DNA of 48,275 nucleotides, taken from positions 1 to 48,275 of the forward strand of contig JAWVFI010000171.1 in the NCBI GenBank assembly GCA_033856235.1, read 5' to 3'. Numbering within the stretch: the stretch's first letter is position 1; every line of letters begins with the position of its first letter. The notes beneath the pieces are model-generated. The model saw only the letters and a program-made list of their open reading frames with translations, had not been told where the DNA came from and ran no database searches. Below, piece by piece: positions 8,368-17,300 of the stretch. Both the position numbers and the translations under genes were made by a program. The stretch comes from DASXRU01 sp033856235. Lineage in GTDB: Bacteria; Acidobacteriota; Blastocatellia; Pyrinomonadales; Pyrinomonadaceae.

Positions 8368-9978
8368 ATGTCCGTTAAGCTCACTACCAGTCTTTCGCAG
8401 CGCTTGGTGTTGACGCCACAATTGCGTCAGCGCATCGAGATGCTGCAAATGACCACGCTGGAGTTGAGCGATTTGATTCAGGAACAGTTGCTCGAGAACC
8501 CGGTACTCGAAGAAGTCGCCACCCAGGAAGAAGCGCAGGAACTGGCAGAGAAGATTCTCGATCATCTGGCCAGTGGCGATCAGGCCGGAAGCTTTGAACT
8601 GCCGAATGTAGAGGCTGCGTCACCCGAATTTGGCGAACCATCCAGTAACGGGGCCGGCGACGCTGAAGGCCACGCGGCGGCCGATGCTGAATTTGAAGGA
8701 GAGTTCGCTGCGGGTGGTGAAGATGTCGCCGCAATGGGCGAAGGGGGTGAAGATGTTCCGGTGGAAGAAGGCGCCCGGGACGCTTTTGAAGAGATAGATT
8801 TTGGCCGGGAGTTCCAGGATTACCTTGACCCTGGTTACAAGACCCAGGAGTTTGAGTATAAGGAAGACGCACCCACCTTCGAACAGTTTCTGACGCGTCC
8901 CCCGTCCCTGACGGACCATCTGGAGTGGCAGCTTCACATGGATTCCGGTGAAGGGGCGTTAAGCGAAGCGGCTGAGTGTGTCATCGGTAATCTGGATCAG
9001 GACGGACGCCTGAACGCCACCAACGAAGAGATGGCGGCTTTGGGCGGATGGTCAGCGGATCTAGTCGAGCAGGCGCGAGGCGTCGTGATGCGCCTGGATC
9101 CGGTCGGGTGCGGCGCGCGGGATGTGCGCGAGTGCTTGCTGGTCCAGCTCGAGGTACTGGGAGAAAGCGATCGGCTGGCGGCGCAGCTGATCCGCGATCA
9201 CCTGGAAGAGTTGCAGCAGCACAAATTGCCCGCTCTATCTAAACAGATTGGCGTCGATGTTGAGGCGTTGCTTACGGAGTTGCAGTTCATTCGGACTTTG
9301 GATCCATATCCGGGACGCCGGCACTCGTCCGAAGAGCCGGTGCTGATCGCGCCCGAAATCTACATCGAAAAGTTGGATGAGGATGACGAGGATTACGTCA
9401 TCTACTTCGCCGACGATGGCAGTCCGCGCCTGAGGATCAGCCAGAACTATCAGCAGATGCTGGCGCAACCCGCGGTGACGAAAGAAACGCGAGATTTCAT
9501 TAAGGACAAGATGCGATCGGCCGTGGACTTGCTGCGCAACATCGAGCACCGGCGCCAGACAATCTACAAAGTCGTCGAGTCCATTGTTGAGCGGCAGCGG
9601 GAATTTCTGGATAAGGGCGTCCAGTACATTAAACCGATGATGTTGAAGGACATTGCCGAAGACATCGGGATGCACCTCTCGACCGTCTCACGCGTCGTGA
9701 ATCGCAAGTATGCGCATACGCCGCAGGGCGTCATTGAGCTGCGCCGCTTCTTTACCGAGGGGATGCTGAATGAAGAAGGCGAAGAGGTCTCGACGCGCAT
9801 CATCAAGCTTAAAATCAAGAAGCTGATCGAAGAAGAGGATACGCACAACCCGATTACCGACGATCAGGTGGTGAAGATACTGATCAAAGACGGCATTAAA
9901 CTGTCGCGCCGCACGGTAGCGAAGTATCGCGACCAGATGCGAATTCCGGGATCTCGGGAACGCCGCGCTGTGGTCTAG
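8368..9978 (+). CDS. rpoN: RNA polymerase sigma-54 factor RpoN
   Basis: A 536-residue alternative sigma factor that recognises -24/-12 promoters and needs an AAA+ activator. Region I (residues 1-50) contains the Gln/Leu-rich activator-interacting domain (LSQRLVLTPQLRQRIEMLQM). Region II is an acidic linker (about 65-155). The core-binding and helix-turn-helix domains follow, and the RpoN box reads SRRTVAKYRDQM near residue 515. The ~105-nt gap after lptB has a TATAAT at 8290-8295 but no recognisable -35, so a separate promoter is only possible. Possible partners in the window are the activator at 26122 and the promoter at 41870. Confidence 0.96.
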   Translation: MSVKLTTSLSQRLVLTPQLRQRIEMLQMTTLELSDLIQEQLLENPVLEEVATQEEAQELAEKILDHLASGDQAGSFELPNVEAASPEFGEPSSNGAGDAEGHAAADAEFEGEFAAGGEDVAAMGEGGEDVPVEEGARDAFEEIDFGREFQDYLDPGYKTQEFEYKEDAPTFEQFLTRPPSLTDHLEWQLHMDSGEGALSEAAECVIGNLDQDGRLNATNEEMAALGGWSADLVEQARGVVMRLDPVGCGARDVRECLLVQLEVLGESDRLAAQLIRDHLEELQQHKLPALSKQIGVDVEALLTELQFIRTLDPYPGRRHSSEEPVLIAPEIYIEKLDEDDEDYVIYFADDGSPRLRISQNYQQMLAQPAVTKETRDFIKDKMRSAVDLLRNIEHRRQTIYKVVESIVERQREFLDKGVQYIKPMMLKDIAEDIGMHLSTVSRVVNRKYAHTPQGVIELRRFFTEGMLNEEGEEVSTRIIKLKIKKLIEEEDTHNPITDDQVVKILIKDGIKLSRRTVAKYRDQMRIPGSRERRAVV

Positions 9979-10103
9979 CGCGTCGCCGGCCACCAATGCC
10001 GGGAACAAGAGTTTGCTGTACAAAATGCTTTCAAAACTCGCAGGGGCGACGGCCCGAGTGTGTCTGCCTGTTTGTTGCAGGCTTGAACCAGGAGGAGAGT
10101 CTA

Positions 10104-10637
10104 ATGAAATTTGAGTACACGGGACGACATGTGGAGGTTACGCCGGCGTTGCGGCGCCACGTCGAAGATCATTTTAAGAAGCTGGATCACATATTCAATG
10201 ATGCCGCTGCTAATACCCACGTCATCATGTCAGTTGAAAAGAACCGGCAGATTGGTGAAATCGTTGTTCACTGGCGCGACCACACGCTGACTGCGTCGGA
10301 CACGAATGCCGATATGTACATGGCCCTGACACGGGCGATCGCTAAAATCGAAAAGCAGGCCCTGCGATTGAAGAAAAAGACCATCGATCGCAAGCAGAGC
10401 GCCAAGCGAAGTTCCGCGGTGGCTACAAACGGCGACGAGCAGCTGGAAGCCAGCCCCCGTCCGGCGCGAATTATTACTGCCCGACGTTATGTGGTTAAGC
10501 CGATGACCGCTGAGGAAGCCGCCCTCAGTATGGAGTCCCGCGCGGACCAGTTCGTAGTGTTTCGCGACGCTGACACGAATCGCGTGGGCGTGCTTTATAA
10601 AAGGAAAGACGGCAACTTTGGTTTGATTGAGCCGTAA
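10104..10637 (+). CDS. hpf: Ribosome hibernation-promoting factor, long form
   Basis: 177 residues. It binds the 30S decoding region and promotes formation of inactive 100S ribosome dimers in stationary phase or stress. The N-terminal S30AE domain starts MKFEYTGRHVEVTPALRRHV. A variable linker spans about residues 95-120. The C-terminal dimerisation domain (RRYVVKPMTAEEAALSME ... FVVFRDADTNRVGVLYKRKD) marks the long form. The ATG at 10104 is chosen over an upstream in-frame ATG (9996) because GGAGGA (10091-10096) is ideally spaced and the protein then begins at the domain. Confidence 0.95.
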   Translation: MKFEYTGRHVEVTPALRRHVEDHFKKLDHIFNDAAANTHVIMSVEKNRQIGEIVVHWRDHTLTASDTNADMYMALTRAIAKIEKQALRLKKKTIDRKQSAKRSSAVATNGDEQLEASPRPARIITARRYVVKPMTAEEAALSMESRADQFVVFRDADTNRVGVLYKRKDGNFGLIEP

Positions 10638-10707
10638 CGCAGCTGCGGCGGTCTAACTCGGCGCTGATCCAACTCCATCATTGTCTTCCGCGAAAGCCCG
10701 GTAACCT

Positions 10708-11649
10708 GTGAGCCAGCAGAACGAGCAGAAGAACGGCGACTCTCCGGACATCGTGGTCATCACCGGTCTTAGCGGATCGGGGATGTCCTCAGCCACAAAT
10801 GCTTTTGAAGATCTCGGATACTTCTGTGTTGATAATCTTCCGATCACCCTCTTACCCACGTTCGCGCGCCTGGTTCAGGCCGGGGAAGAAGACAAAGGGC
10901 GCATTGAACGCGCGGCACTGGTAATCGACATTCGCGAAGGGCAGTTTCTCGCAGATTTTGCGAAGCAATTAGGCGCGTTGCGCGAAAACGGCCTGTCAGT
11001 GGTGGTCTTGTTCTTTGAAGCTTCCGATGAGGCGCTCGCCCGTAGATTCAGTGAGACTCGCCGGCCGCACCCAGCGGATAGTGGCGCCGGTTTGGCTGAG
11101 GCGATTCGCAGAGACCGCGTGGCCATGAAAGATATTCGAGCGCTCGCCGATCACATCGTCGATACCTCGACCCAAACGGTCCATACTCTGCGTAGTTTTC
11201 TGGTCGAGCGGTTTAGTCCGACCCTGGAAGGCGCGCCGATGCGGGTGCAGGTCCTGAGCTTTGGACACAAGTTCGGCAGCCCGCATAGCATGGAACTGCT
11301 CTTTGACGTTCGCCATCTCCCCAATCCTTTTTTCGTCGATGGCCTGCGCGAGCTGTCGGGCAGCGACCGGCGGGTGATCAAGTATCTGAAAAACCAGCCG
11401 GAAGTGGATGAGACGTTGCGACGCTTTGCCGATCTGCTGGGATATCTGTTGCCTTTGTACAAGCGGGAAGGGAAGTCATATGTGACAGTCGGGATTGGCT
11501 GCACCGGAGGCCGTCACCGCTCAGTCATGATCGCGAATGAGCTGTCTGAGCGTTTGCGACAAGCCGGCTTCGATGCGCAGGCTGTCCATCGCGACGTGCG
11601 CAAGTTTAAGAAGAGCAAAGCGACCACGCGCAGCTTGCCCGCGGGATAA
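10708..11649 (+). CDS. rapZ: RapZ-type RNase adapter / nucleotide-binding protein with altered Walker A
   Basis: 313 residues. In E. coli RapZ binds the sRNA GlmZ and presents it to RNase E, coupling to amino-sugar and PTS signals. The N-terminal P-loop reads GLSGSGMSS (20-28): the essential Walker A lysine is Met26 (ATG at 10783-10785). FEDLGYFCVDNLP follows as in the family. The C-terminal domain keeps VGIGCTGGRHRSV and the HRDV segment. The GTG at 10708 is the only sensible start. hprK, often near rapZ in other phyla, is not in this cluster. Confidence 0.92.
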   Translation: MSQQNEQKNGDSPDIVVITGLSGSGMSSATNAFEDLGYFCVDNLPITLLPTFARLVQAGEEDKGRIERAALVIDIREGQFLADFAKQLGALRENGLSVVVLFFEASDEALARRFSETRRPHPADSGAGLAEAIRRDRVAMKDIRALADHIVDTSTQTVHTLRSFLVERFSPTLEGAPMRVQVLSFGHKFGSPHSMELLFDVRHLPNPFFVDGLRELSGSDRRVIKYLKNQPEVDETLRRFADLLGYLLPLYKREGKSYVTVGIGCTGGRHRSVMIANELSERLRQAGFDAQAVHRDVRKFKKSKATTRSLPAG

Positions 11650-11661
11650 GTAACTAACTAC

Positions 11662-12120
11662 ATGTCAAAAACCCCCGAACCACCCACCTTTCCAACCAAC
11701 ACGGAACACCCCGTGGCCGGCGTCATCGTCAGTCACGGTCATCTGGCGGGTGAACTTCTGGCAGCCGCGGAAATGATCGTGGGCCCGATTCCGCACATCA
11801 CGGCCGTTTCCATCGGCTGGCACGACGACGTGGATTCTGCTCGCGAAGAGATCGAGCGCGCGATGGCCCGGGTTTCGCGGGGGCGGGGCGTGCTGATTCT
11901 TACCGACATGTTCGGTGGTACGCCGACGAATATCGCCTCGATGTTTCTCGCCGAAAATGAGGTGGAGGTCGCCAGCGGTGTGAACCTGCCCATGGTGATC
12001 AAACTGGCTAGTCAGCCTGAAGCGGAACCTCTCAGCGAAGTAGCCCGGCGCGTTCGTGACCAGGGCAAGGACAGCATCTATTTGGCCGGTGAAATCCTCG
12101 GCGGCAAAAGCACCGCGTGA
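11662..12120 (+). CDS. PTS EIIA component, mannose (EIIA-Man) family
   Basis: 152 residues. A soluble phospho-carrier that accepts phosphate from HPr on a histidine. GVIVSHGHLAGELLAAAEMI (20-39) places the active histidine at His25, matching His10 of E. coli EIIA-Man, and LTDMFGGTPTNIA is the conserved second loop. No EIIB or membrane EIIC/EIID gene follows, so it probably serves a regulatory PTS rather than sugar uptake. It ends in a 4-nt GTGA overlap with the HPr gene. Confidence 0.9.
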   Translation: MSKTPEPPTFPTNTEHPVAGVIVSHGHLAGELLAAAEMIVGPIPHITAVSIGWHDDVDSAREEIERAMARVSRGRGVLILTDMFGGTPTNIASMFLAENEVEVASGVNLPMVIKLASQPEAEPLSEVARRVRDQGKDSIYLAGEILGGKSTA

Positions 12121-12395
12121 TCCAAAAACGGTTAATAGTAACCAACCGCCTGGGACTGCACGCCCGCGCCGCTGCGCGGTTGGTGCACCTGGCAGCACGG
12201 TTCAAAAGTAACGTAAGCCTGCAGCGCGTTGACGGCGGCGCCACGGCGGACGCGAAGTCGATTCTCAACGTGCTGATGCTTGCGGCAACTTCAGGGACCG
12301 AGTTGAGCGCTAGTGCAGAAGGCATTGATGAAGCCGAAGCGCTGGCCGCACTTTCTGAACTTTTCAGCAATGGTTTTGGAGAAACTGAAAAGTGA
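12117..12395 (+). CDS. ptsH: Phosphocarrier protein HPr
   Basis: 92 residues. It transfers phosphate from enzyme I to EIIA. The catalytic histidine is His15 in NRLGLHARAAA. The segment ADAKSILNVLML contains Ser48 at the position of the regulatory Ser46 phosphorylated by HPr kinase in other bacteria, although no hprK is seen here. It starts with GTG overlapping the EIIA stop and ends overlapping the enzyme I GTG, so translational coupling of all three genes is likely. Confidence 0.93.
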   Translation: MIQKRLIVTNRLGLHARAAARLVHLAARFKSNVSLQRVDGGATADAKSILNVLMLAATSGTELSASAEGIDEAEALAALSELFSNGFGETEK

Positions 12396-14185
12396 CTGAC
12401 CAGCCGAAGCGAAATCTCGTCGAAGAGCGGTGGCGGGGCCTGGGAGTTTCTGAAGGCTATGTCGTCGGTCGCGTGCTGCGCGTCGACAATGGAAACCGCC
12501 AGGTCTATCGTGCCGCTTTGAATGAGGTCGAAACGGAACGGGAGCTGCAGCGCTTTCAAAATGCCCTCAACGGCGCCCGGCGACAACTTCTGGATATCAA
12601 ACTGAAGGCGGAAAAGGAACTTGGTCCCGAACATGCCTACCTCTTTGATGCTCATCTCCTAATGCTTGAAGATCGAAACCTGCGCGAGCGGGTGGAGACT
12701 TATATAGTCGCCGAAAAGGCGAACGCAGAATGGGCGTTGCGAGTGGTTACGGACGATTTGCTCGCCGCCTATTCCGCCGTCAAGGATGAATACCTGCGGG
12801 CCCGTGGATCGGATATTGAGGACGTGGCCCAACGGATTTTGTCCGCACTCACGGGCACTATTCCGCAATACGCCAATCTAACCAGAGACGCCGTCATTGT
12901 TTCGGCTGATCTCTCGCCTTCAGCGGTAGCCGAATTGGATTTGCAACACGCGCGCGCCATCACCACCGACGCCGGCGGCTGGACTTCCCACACGGCAATC
13001 ATTGCGCGGGCGCTGGGGATCCCTGCCGTCGTTGGGTTGCGTGATCTTTACCGGCGCACCCGCACCGGAGACACAATCATCGTCAATTCCTACGCGGGTG
13101 AGATTGTGTTGCATCCGACAAGCGCTACGCTCGAGAGCTATGGCAAAGAGTTCGCACCCGAACGAAAACCTTCGGGAGTGTCATTCACCGAACGTGAAAC
13201 CGGCCCTCTCAGAACGGTTGAGGGCGTCGCGGTTACCCTGCGAGCAAATGTTGAATTGCCTGCGGAGTTTGCCAGCGTGCGCCAGTTTCGCGCCAGCGGG
13301 ATCGGACTCTACCGGTCAGAATTCCTCCTTTCGCAGGAGGGGGTCCTGCTTTCCGAAGATGAGCAGTACCGGGCCTACCTGGAAGTGGGCCGGGTCGCCG
13401 GCGCCGACGGGGCAACAATCCGGCTTTTTGATCTCGGGGGCGAGCAGTTACACGGTGGTTTTGGCGGTGAGCGGAATCCTGCGCTGGGCCTGCGGGCTAT
13501 CCGGTTTGGCTTGCGGCATGAAGACGTGCTGCGAACGCAGGTGCGTGCGATTCTACGAGCTGCCGCGCAAGGCCGGCTGGATATCGTGCTGCCTATGGTT
13601 TCCGATCTGGCCGACGTACGCCGGGCTCGCGTAATCATCGAGCAGGAAAGAGAACGACTGGGGGCTGAAGGGAAAGAAACCGGCGTGGTCAAAGTTGGGG
13701 CGATGATCGAAGTTCCGTCCGCTGTCATTCTGGCTCGAACGATTGCGGCTGAGGTGGACTTCTTTAGCCTGGGTACTAACGACCTCGTCCAATACATGCT
13801 CGCGGTTGATCGTGGTAACGACGACGTTTCCGATTGGTTTCGCTCTCTTCATCCCGCAGTTCTGCGGAGCGTAGTGGACGTTCACGACGCGGCGGCCGCT
13901 GCCTCAATTCGAACTGTTGTCTGTGGCGAGATGGCCTCAACCCCTGCGTATGCGGTAGTCCTAATCGGACTCGGTGCGACCGAGTTCAGCATGACGCCGT
14001 CGGCGATTCCACGCGTGGCGCGGGTGGTTGGCGCCGTCAAACACTCAGACGCTAGGAAAATAGCCGAGCTCTGCCTGGCATGCGCTACGCCCGATCAAGT
14101 GGAGCAAACCGTAAGAGAGCAATTTCTCGAACACTGGCCGCAACTTTTCTCGCTCGAGTCCTTGCCAGCCGCTAAACCTCGTTGA
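12392..14185 (+). CDS. ptsI: Phosphoenolpyruvate-protein phosphotransferase (enzyme I)
   Basis: 597 residues. It autophosphorylates with PEP and passes phosphate to HPr. The phospho-histidine domain has TTDAGGWTSHTAIIARALGIP with His200. The C-terminal TIM barrel shows GLYRSEFLL, FDLGGEQ, IEVPSAV, FSLGTNDLVQYMLAVDR and the catalytic cysteine in VVCGEMA. The GTG start overlaps the HPr stop by 4 nt. It is the last gene of the lpt-rpoN-pts forward block. Confidence 0.95.
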   Translation: MTDQPKRNLVEERWRGLGVSEGYVVGRVLRVDNGNRQVYRAALNEVETERELQRFQNALNGARRQLLDIKLKAEKELGPEHAYLFDAHLLMLEDRNLRERVETYIVAEKANAEWALRVVTDDLLAAYSAVKDEYLRARGSDIEDVAQRILSALTGTIPQYANLTRDAVIVSADLSPSAVAELDLQHARAITTDAGGWTSHTAIIARALGIPAVVGLRDLYRRTRTGDTIIVNSYAGEIVLHPTSATLESYGKEFAPERKPSGVSFTERETGPLRTVEGVAVTLRANVELPAEFASVRQFRASGIGLYRSEFLLSQEGVLLSEDEQYRAYLEVGRVAGADGATIRLFDLGGEQLHGGFGGERNPALGLRAIRFGLRHEDVLRTQVRAILRAAAQGRLDIVLPMVSDLADVRRARVIIEQERERLGAEGKETGVVKVGAMIEVPSAVILARTIAAEVDFFSLGTNDLVQYMLAVDRGNDDVSDWFRSLHPAVLRSVVDVHDAAAAASIRTVVCGEMASTPAYAVVLIGLGATEFSMTPSAIPRVARVVGAVKHSDARKIAELCLACATPDQVEQTVREQFLEHWPQLFSLESLPAAKPR

Positions 14186-14225
14186 ACGCCCGCCGTTAGG
14201 GTGGAATACCTCCTACCAATTTCTT

Positions 14226-14243
14226 CGAAAAACTCCTTTTTCG
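14226..14243 (+). terminator. Possible weak terminator after ptsI
   Basis: CGAAAAA (14226-14232) pairs with TTTTTCG (14237-14243) across a 4-nt loop, followed by GGCTTTTA. The stem is short and AT-rich. It lies 40 nt after ptsI and before the leader of the next gene. Confidence 0.3.
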
Positions 14244-14366
14244 GCTTTTACTTCATCCAGTAGGTCAGAGGTCGCTTCGCATTGCGATTGATCGTGAACA
14301 TCCGGTGGAGTGACCAGCCATTGCCCGGCTGGAGCCACTCCAAGCATCAAGGAGTCGAGTGTCCCT

Positions 14367-15491
14367 ATGAAAAACGCACCCTACGTCATTTGCGCGCTGT
14401 TTGCGATGGCCTTTATTGTCCCGACAAGCCAGGCTCAGATCGACAGCCGCACCTCCACAGCTCAAAAAACCACAAGCTCCGGACCGCAAACAGATTTTTC
14501 AATCAGAACCAGTCGTATCGTTGGTTCTACAAAGGCCTCCAACCATGCGATTGGCGCTCCGGACGTGTCACGATTGGCCACGGGTTCCAGGCCCAGCGTC
14601 GGCTCGCCCACGATTCCCGGCGACAACTCTCCGAAAGATGAAACGAAGGACACGATAACGACGCGCTGGGGTAATGCTTCCGCCAGAGTTGAAGAGATGG
14701 GGACTGCCCCTTTGAAGATCCCAGCAACCGCCGTATCTCCTGCTCCGGCTTTGTCGCTTACCAGGATCTATCGCGTCGGGGTCGGCGATGTCCTGGATAT
14801 CAGGCTGAAGGATGTTGCGACGCGAGAATCGACTCTGTTTACCGTCCTTGCCGGTGGGGTCGTGGAATATCCGTTAATCGAAGAACCGGTAAAAGTAGAA
14901 GGCATGCGGGTGGATGAAATAGCTGCGCGCCTCGCCAGCCGAATCAAGGTTATCGATCAGCCGCGCCTGTTGGTTAACGTTCGCGATCACGCGAGTCACA
15001 ACGTGTTGGTTACGGGATTGGTTTACAACCCGGGCTCGAAAGCTTTGCGGCAGGAAGCCGTGCCTCTGTTCGTAGTGCTGGCGGAAGCCGTGACCCGACA
15101 AGGCGCTTCCAGGGCCACGATCACTCGAAACGGCCAGGTCATTGCTGTGGACCTCGCCAACCAAACTGCAATCTCCACCCTCGTCATGAGCGGTGATTTG
15201 GTGACTGTCTCTAACGCACCGCCGGCAGCTCCCCAGTACTATATTGTTTCCGGAGAGATTAATTCTCCAGGGCAAAAACTATTCCGCTCCGGCTTGACGC
15301 TGACGCAGTCACTGCTCGCAAGCGGGGGGATCACACAAAACGCCAGCGGTCGCGTGAAACTCACATCGCAAGTGTCGGGAGCGCCTTCCGTCACCATCGA
15401 AGTCAACATCAAAGAAATCCTCGAAGGACGCAATCCGGATCCCACTCTCAAGCCTGGCGACCGACTGGAAGTTACGCGAGGGCGCTGGTGA
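14367..15491 (+). CDS. Polysaccharide export protein (Wza/KpsD type, SLBB domains)
   Basis: 374 residues, exported. The signal peptide MKNAPYVICALFAMAFIVPTSQA is followed by a Ser/Thr-rich segment (to about 130). Next come a Poly_export domain (YRVGVGDVLDIRLKDVATRE ...) and two SLBB domains (NVLVTGLVYNPGSKAL; YYIVSGEINSPGQKLFRSG). The family forms outer-membrane or periplasmic channels for exopolysaccharide. AAGGAG at 14349-14354 and the signal peptide support ATG 14367 rather than the in-frame ATG at 14310. No tyrosine kinase or flippase is adjacent, so the pathway is not defined. Confidence 0.88.
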   Translation: MKNAPYVICALFAMAFIVPTSQAQIDSRTSTAQKTTSSGPQTDFSIRTSRIVGSTKASNHAIGAPDVSRLATGSRPSVGSPTIPGDNSPKDETKDTITTRWGNASARVEEMGTAPLKIPATAVSPAPALSLTRIYRVGVGDVLDIRLKDVATRESTLFTVLAGGVVEYPLIEEPVKVEGMRVDEIAARLASRIKVIDQPRLLVNVRDHASHNVLVTGLVYNPGSKALRQEAVPLFVVLAEAVTRQGASRATITRNGQVIAVDLANQTAISTLVMSGDLVTVSNAPPAAPQYYIVSGEINSPGQKLFRSGLTLTQSLLASGGITQNASGRVKLTSQVSGAPSVTIEVNIKEILEGRNPDPTLKPGDRLEVTRGRW

Positions 15492-15644
15492 ACTGCCTGG
15501 CCATGAGACTCTCTTAAGCATTCCCACCATCCTCCCTGGTCTCCTCCGGCCACTGTGTATTGTGTTCGGCTCGCCCGACCTTCCCAAGATATTGATAATT
15601 CCCTTGCGATAAGTCGCTTGTGCCTCCGCAAATGACAGGGTATT

Positions 15645-17291
15645 ATGCGGGCCGTGAACAGGCACAGCAGTCTTATTGCTCTCGCCATCGCCGCGGTGTT
15701 TGCGCTGGGAACCTGCGCCCGAGTTGAAGGCGCGCTAACAGTCTCACCTGGCAAGGTGCAAGATCCGGCTGCGCCGGGCAATGCCGAACGGGATCTGTTC
15801 ACGCAAGGGCAAAACCTGGTTCTTCAAGGCAGCTATACCAGCGCCGCCGAAGTGTTGGAAAAGTTTCTCGCTACCTACCCGGACAGCATTCTCACCGATC
15901 TGACTCTGTTATGGTTGGGACGCTCATATTTTCAGTTGGGGCGACTCACCGAAGCCGAAGAACTGGGAAAGCGTCTACACGCGATCAAGGACACTCCTTT
16001 TGCGGAGATCTATGACGTGGAACTGAAAAGTGCGATTCGCGAAGCTGCAAAGCAGCCGATCGCTGGTGAGCCGCGAAAACTTTCGCCCGTGGTACGACCG
16101 TTAGCTAAGGCTCCCGCAACTTCCAAAGAAACTCCAAAATCCGGCAGAGATCGCTACGCAACAGTCAGAAGCTCTGCGCCAAACGCGTCGGCTGCCAACA
16201 AGAACAAGAAAACGGCCAATTCGACGCAGCGGTCGGTTGCAGGACGTCGATCCAGCGGCAAAGGCGGCGCACCAAAGGTCGCCGGGAATGCTGGGGTGAA
16301 AACTGCGCGTCCGGCGGTACGGCAGCCAACGAAGACAGCTTCGGTAAATGCGAACCGCCCTCGCTCGGCGTCGAAAAGTCCGGCGGTGGCATTACACCGA
16401 AGCCTCGCCGCGGCAAACAAGCCGCGGCGCATCCCCCTCAAAGCAAATGCGCCTGCCGGCAAGACGGCGACTGCAACTTTGAAGCAAACTTCTACGAAAA
16501 CTGGGAAGATCGCCGGAAAGGAAAAGCCCACTGCCAGGACGCCCGGCAGGGACCGTGCCTTGAGCAGAAAGCCGCAGGCGTCCGCAGCCACGATTGCCAA
16601 GCGCACTACCCGTCTGGTGAATTCGGCCAGGACTGCCCGCAACCGACCCAACGTTAGTAACTCGACGCCCCGAGCGACCGGGGATGTCGCCGACATGCAA
16701 CGATCGGCCTACCTGGCTCCCCCGGTCCCGCGTGGTTCGGATGATCCTCGCCCGCAGACAATTAACGGGCATGCGGTGACGGGTGGTTTGTACAGCATGG
16801 TGGACGCCTCTATGGCACCTGCTCCTGTACTCGCAGCGGCGCCTGCTAGCGTTCCTCCGGACTCAAGAGTTGATGCCAGATCCAAAGGGATGAACGCAAA
16901 GCCGGGCGAGACCGTGTACCTTTCCTTTGTAGTTCGTAACTACGGAAGCACGCGTCAAACCTATGAGCTGCGCATTACGGCGCCCGGGTCGCCTGAGGCC
17001 CAGTTGTACGTAGATTCCAATGGGGACGGAATGCATCAGAGTGATGAGCTGCGCGTTACTGGGTCGCCGGTTATTGAACTTAAGAACAGCGAAGTCCCGT
17101 TTTTGCTGGAAGTGAAAGTGCCGCGCAACGCAGCCGAAGGCCAGCAGTTCAACTACACAGTCACTGTCCTTTCGTTTGGCAGCGGTGAAGTGGTAGCCAA
17201 GGTGACCTCGACTCTAACAGTCTCTTCAATTCGGGCAGCGTTGCGTCCGTCAGATCTGCCGGAACAATCACGCTCCATCCGGACAAAGTAG
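15645..17291 (+). CDS. Exported TPR protein with long basic low-complexity middle and C-terminal beta-sandwich
   Basis: 548 residues, three parts. A signal-peptide-like N-terminus (LIALAIAAVFALG) precedes a YbgF-like tetratricopeptide unit (about 45-125: FTQGQNLVLQGSYTSAAEVL, then TDLTLLWLGRSYFQLGRLTE). Residues about 140-350 are rich in Lys, Arg, Ala, Thr, Ser and Pro and resemble histone H1 tails. The C-terminus (about 410-530) looks like an Ig-like or CARDB/NEW3 domain (PGETVYLSFVVRNYGSTRQT; LYVDSNGDG). The basic part may bind peptidoglycan, polyanionic polysaccharide or nucleic acid. Role unknown; the neighbours suggest the envelope. The start is ATG 15645, with CAGGG just upstream. Confidence 0.75.
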   Translation: MRAVNRHSSLIALAIAAVFALGTCARVEGALTVSPGKVQDPAAPGNAERDLFTQGQNLVLQGSYTSAAEVLEKFLATYPDSILTDLTLLWLGRSYFQLGRLTEAEELGKRLHAIKDTPFAEIYDVELKSAIREAAKQPIAGEPRKLSPVVRPLAKAPATSKETPKSGRDRYATVRSSAPNASAANKNKKTANSTQRSVAGRRSSGKGGAPKVAGNAGVKTARPAVRQPTKTASVNANRPRSASKSPAVALHRSLAAANKPRRIPLKANAPAGKTATATLKQTSTKTGKIAGKEKPTARTPGRDRALSRKPQASAATIAKRTTRLVNSARTARNRPNVSNSTPRATGDVADMQRSAYLAPPVPRGSDDPRPQTINGHAVTGGLYSMVDASMAPAPVLAAAPASVPPDSRVDARSKGMNAKPGETVYLSFVVRNYGSTRQTYELRITAPGSPEAQLYVDSNGDGMHQSDELRVTGSPVIELKNSEVPFLLEVKVPRNAAEGQQFNYTVTVLSFGSGEVVAKVTSTLTVSSIRAALRPSDLPEQSRSIRTK

Positions 17292-17300
17292 TTTCCACGC

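Noticed and set aside
16154..16696. 180-codon minus-strand frame opposite the basic region of the TPR protein
   Set aside because: A GC-biased low-complexity segment gives long open reverse frames by chance; no domain or ribosome-binding site.
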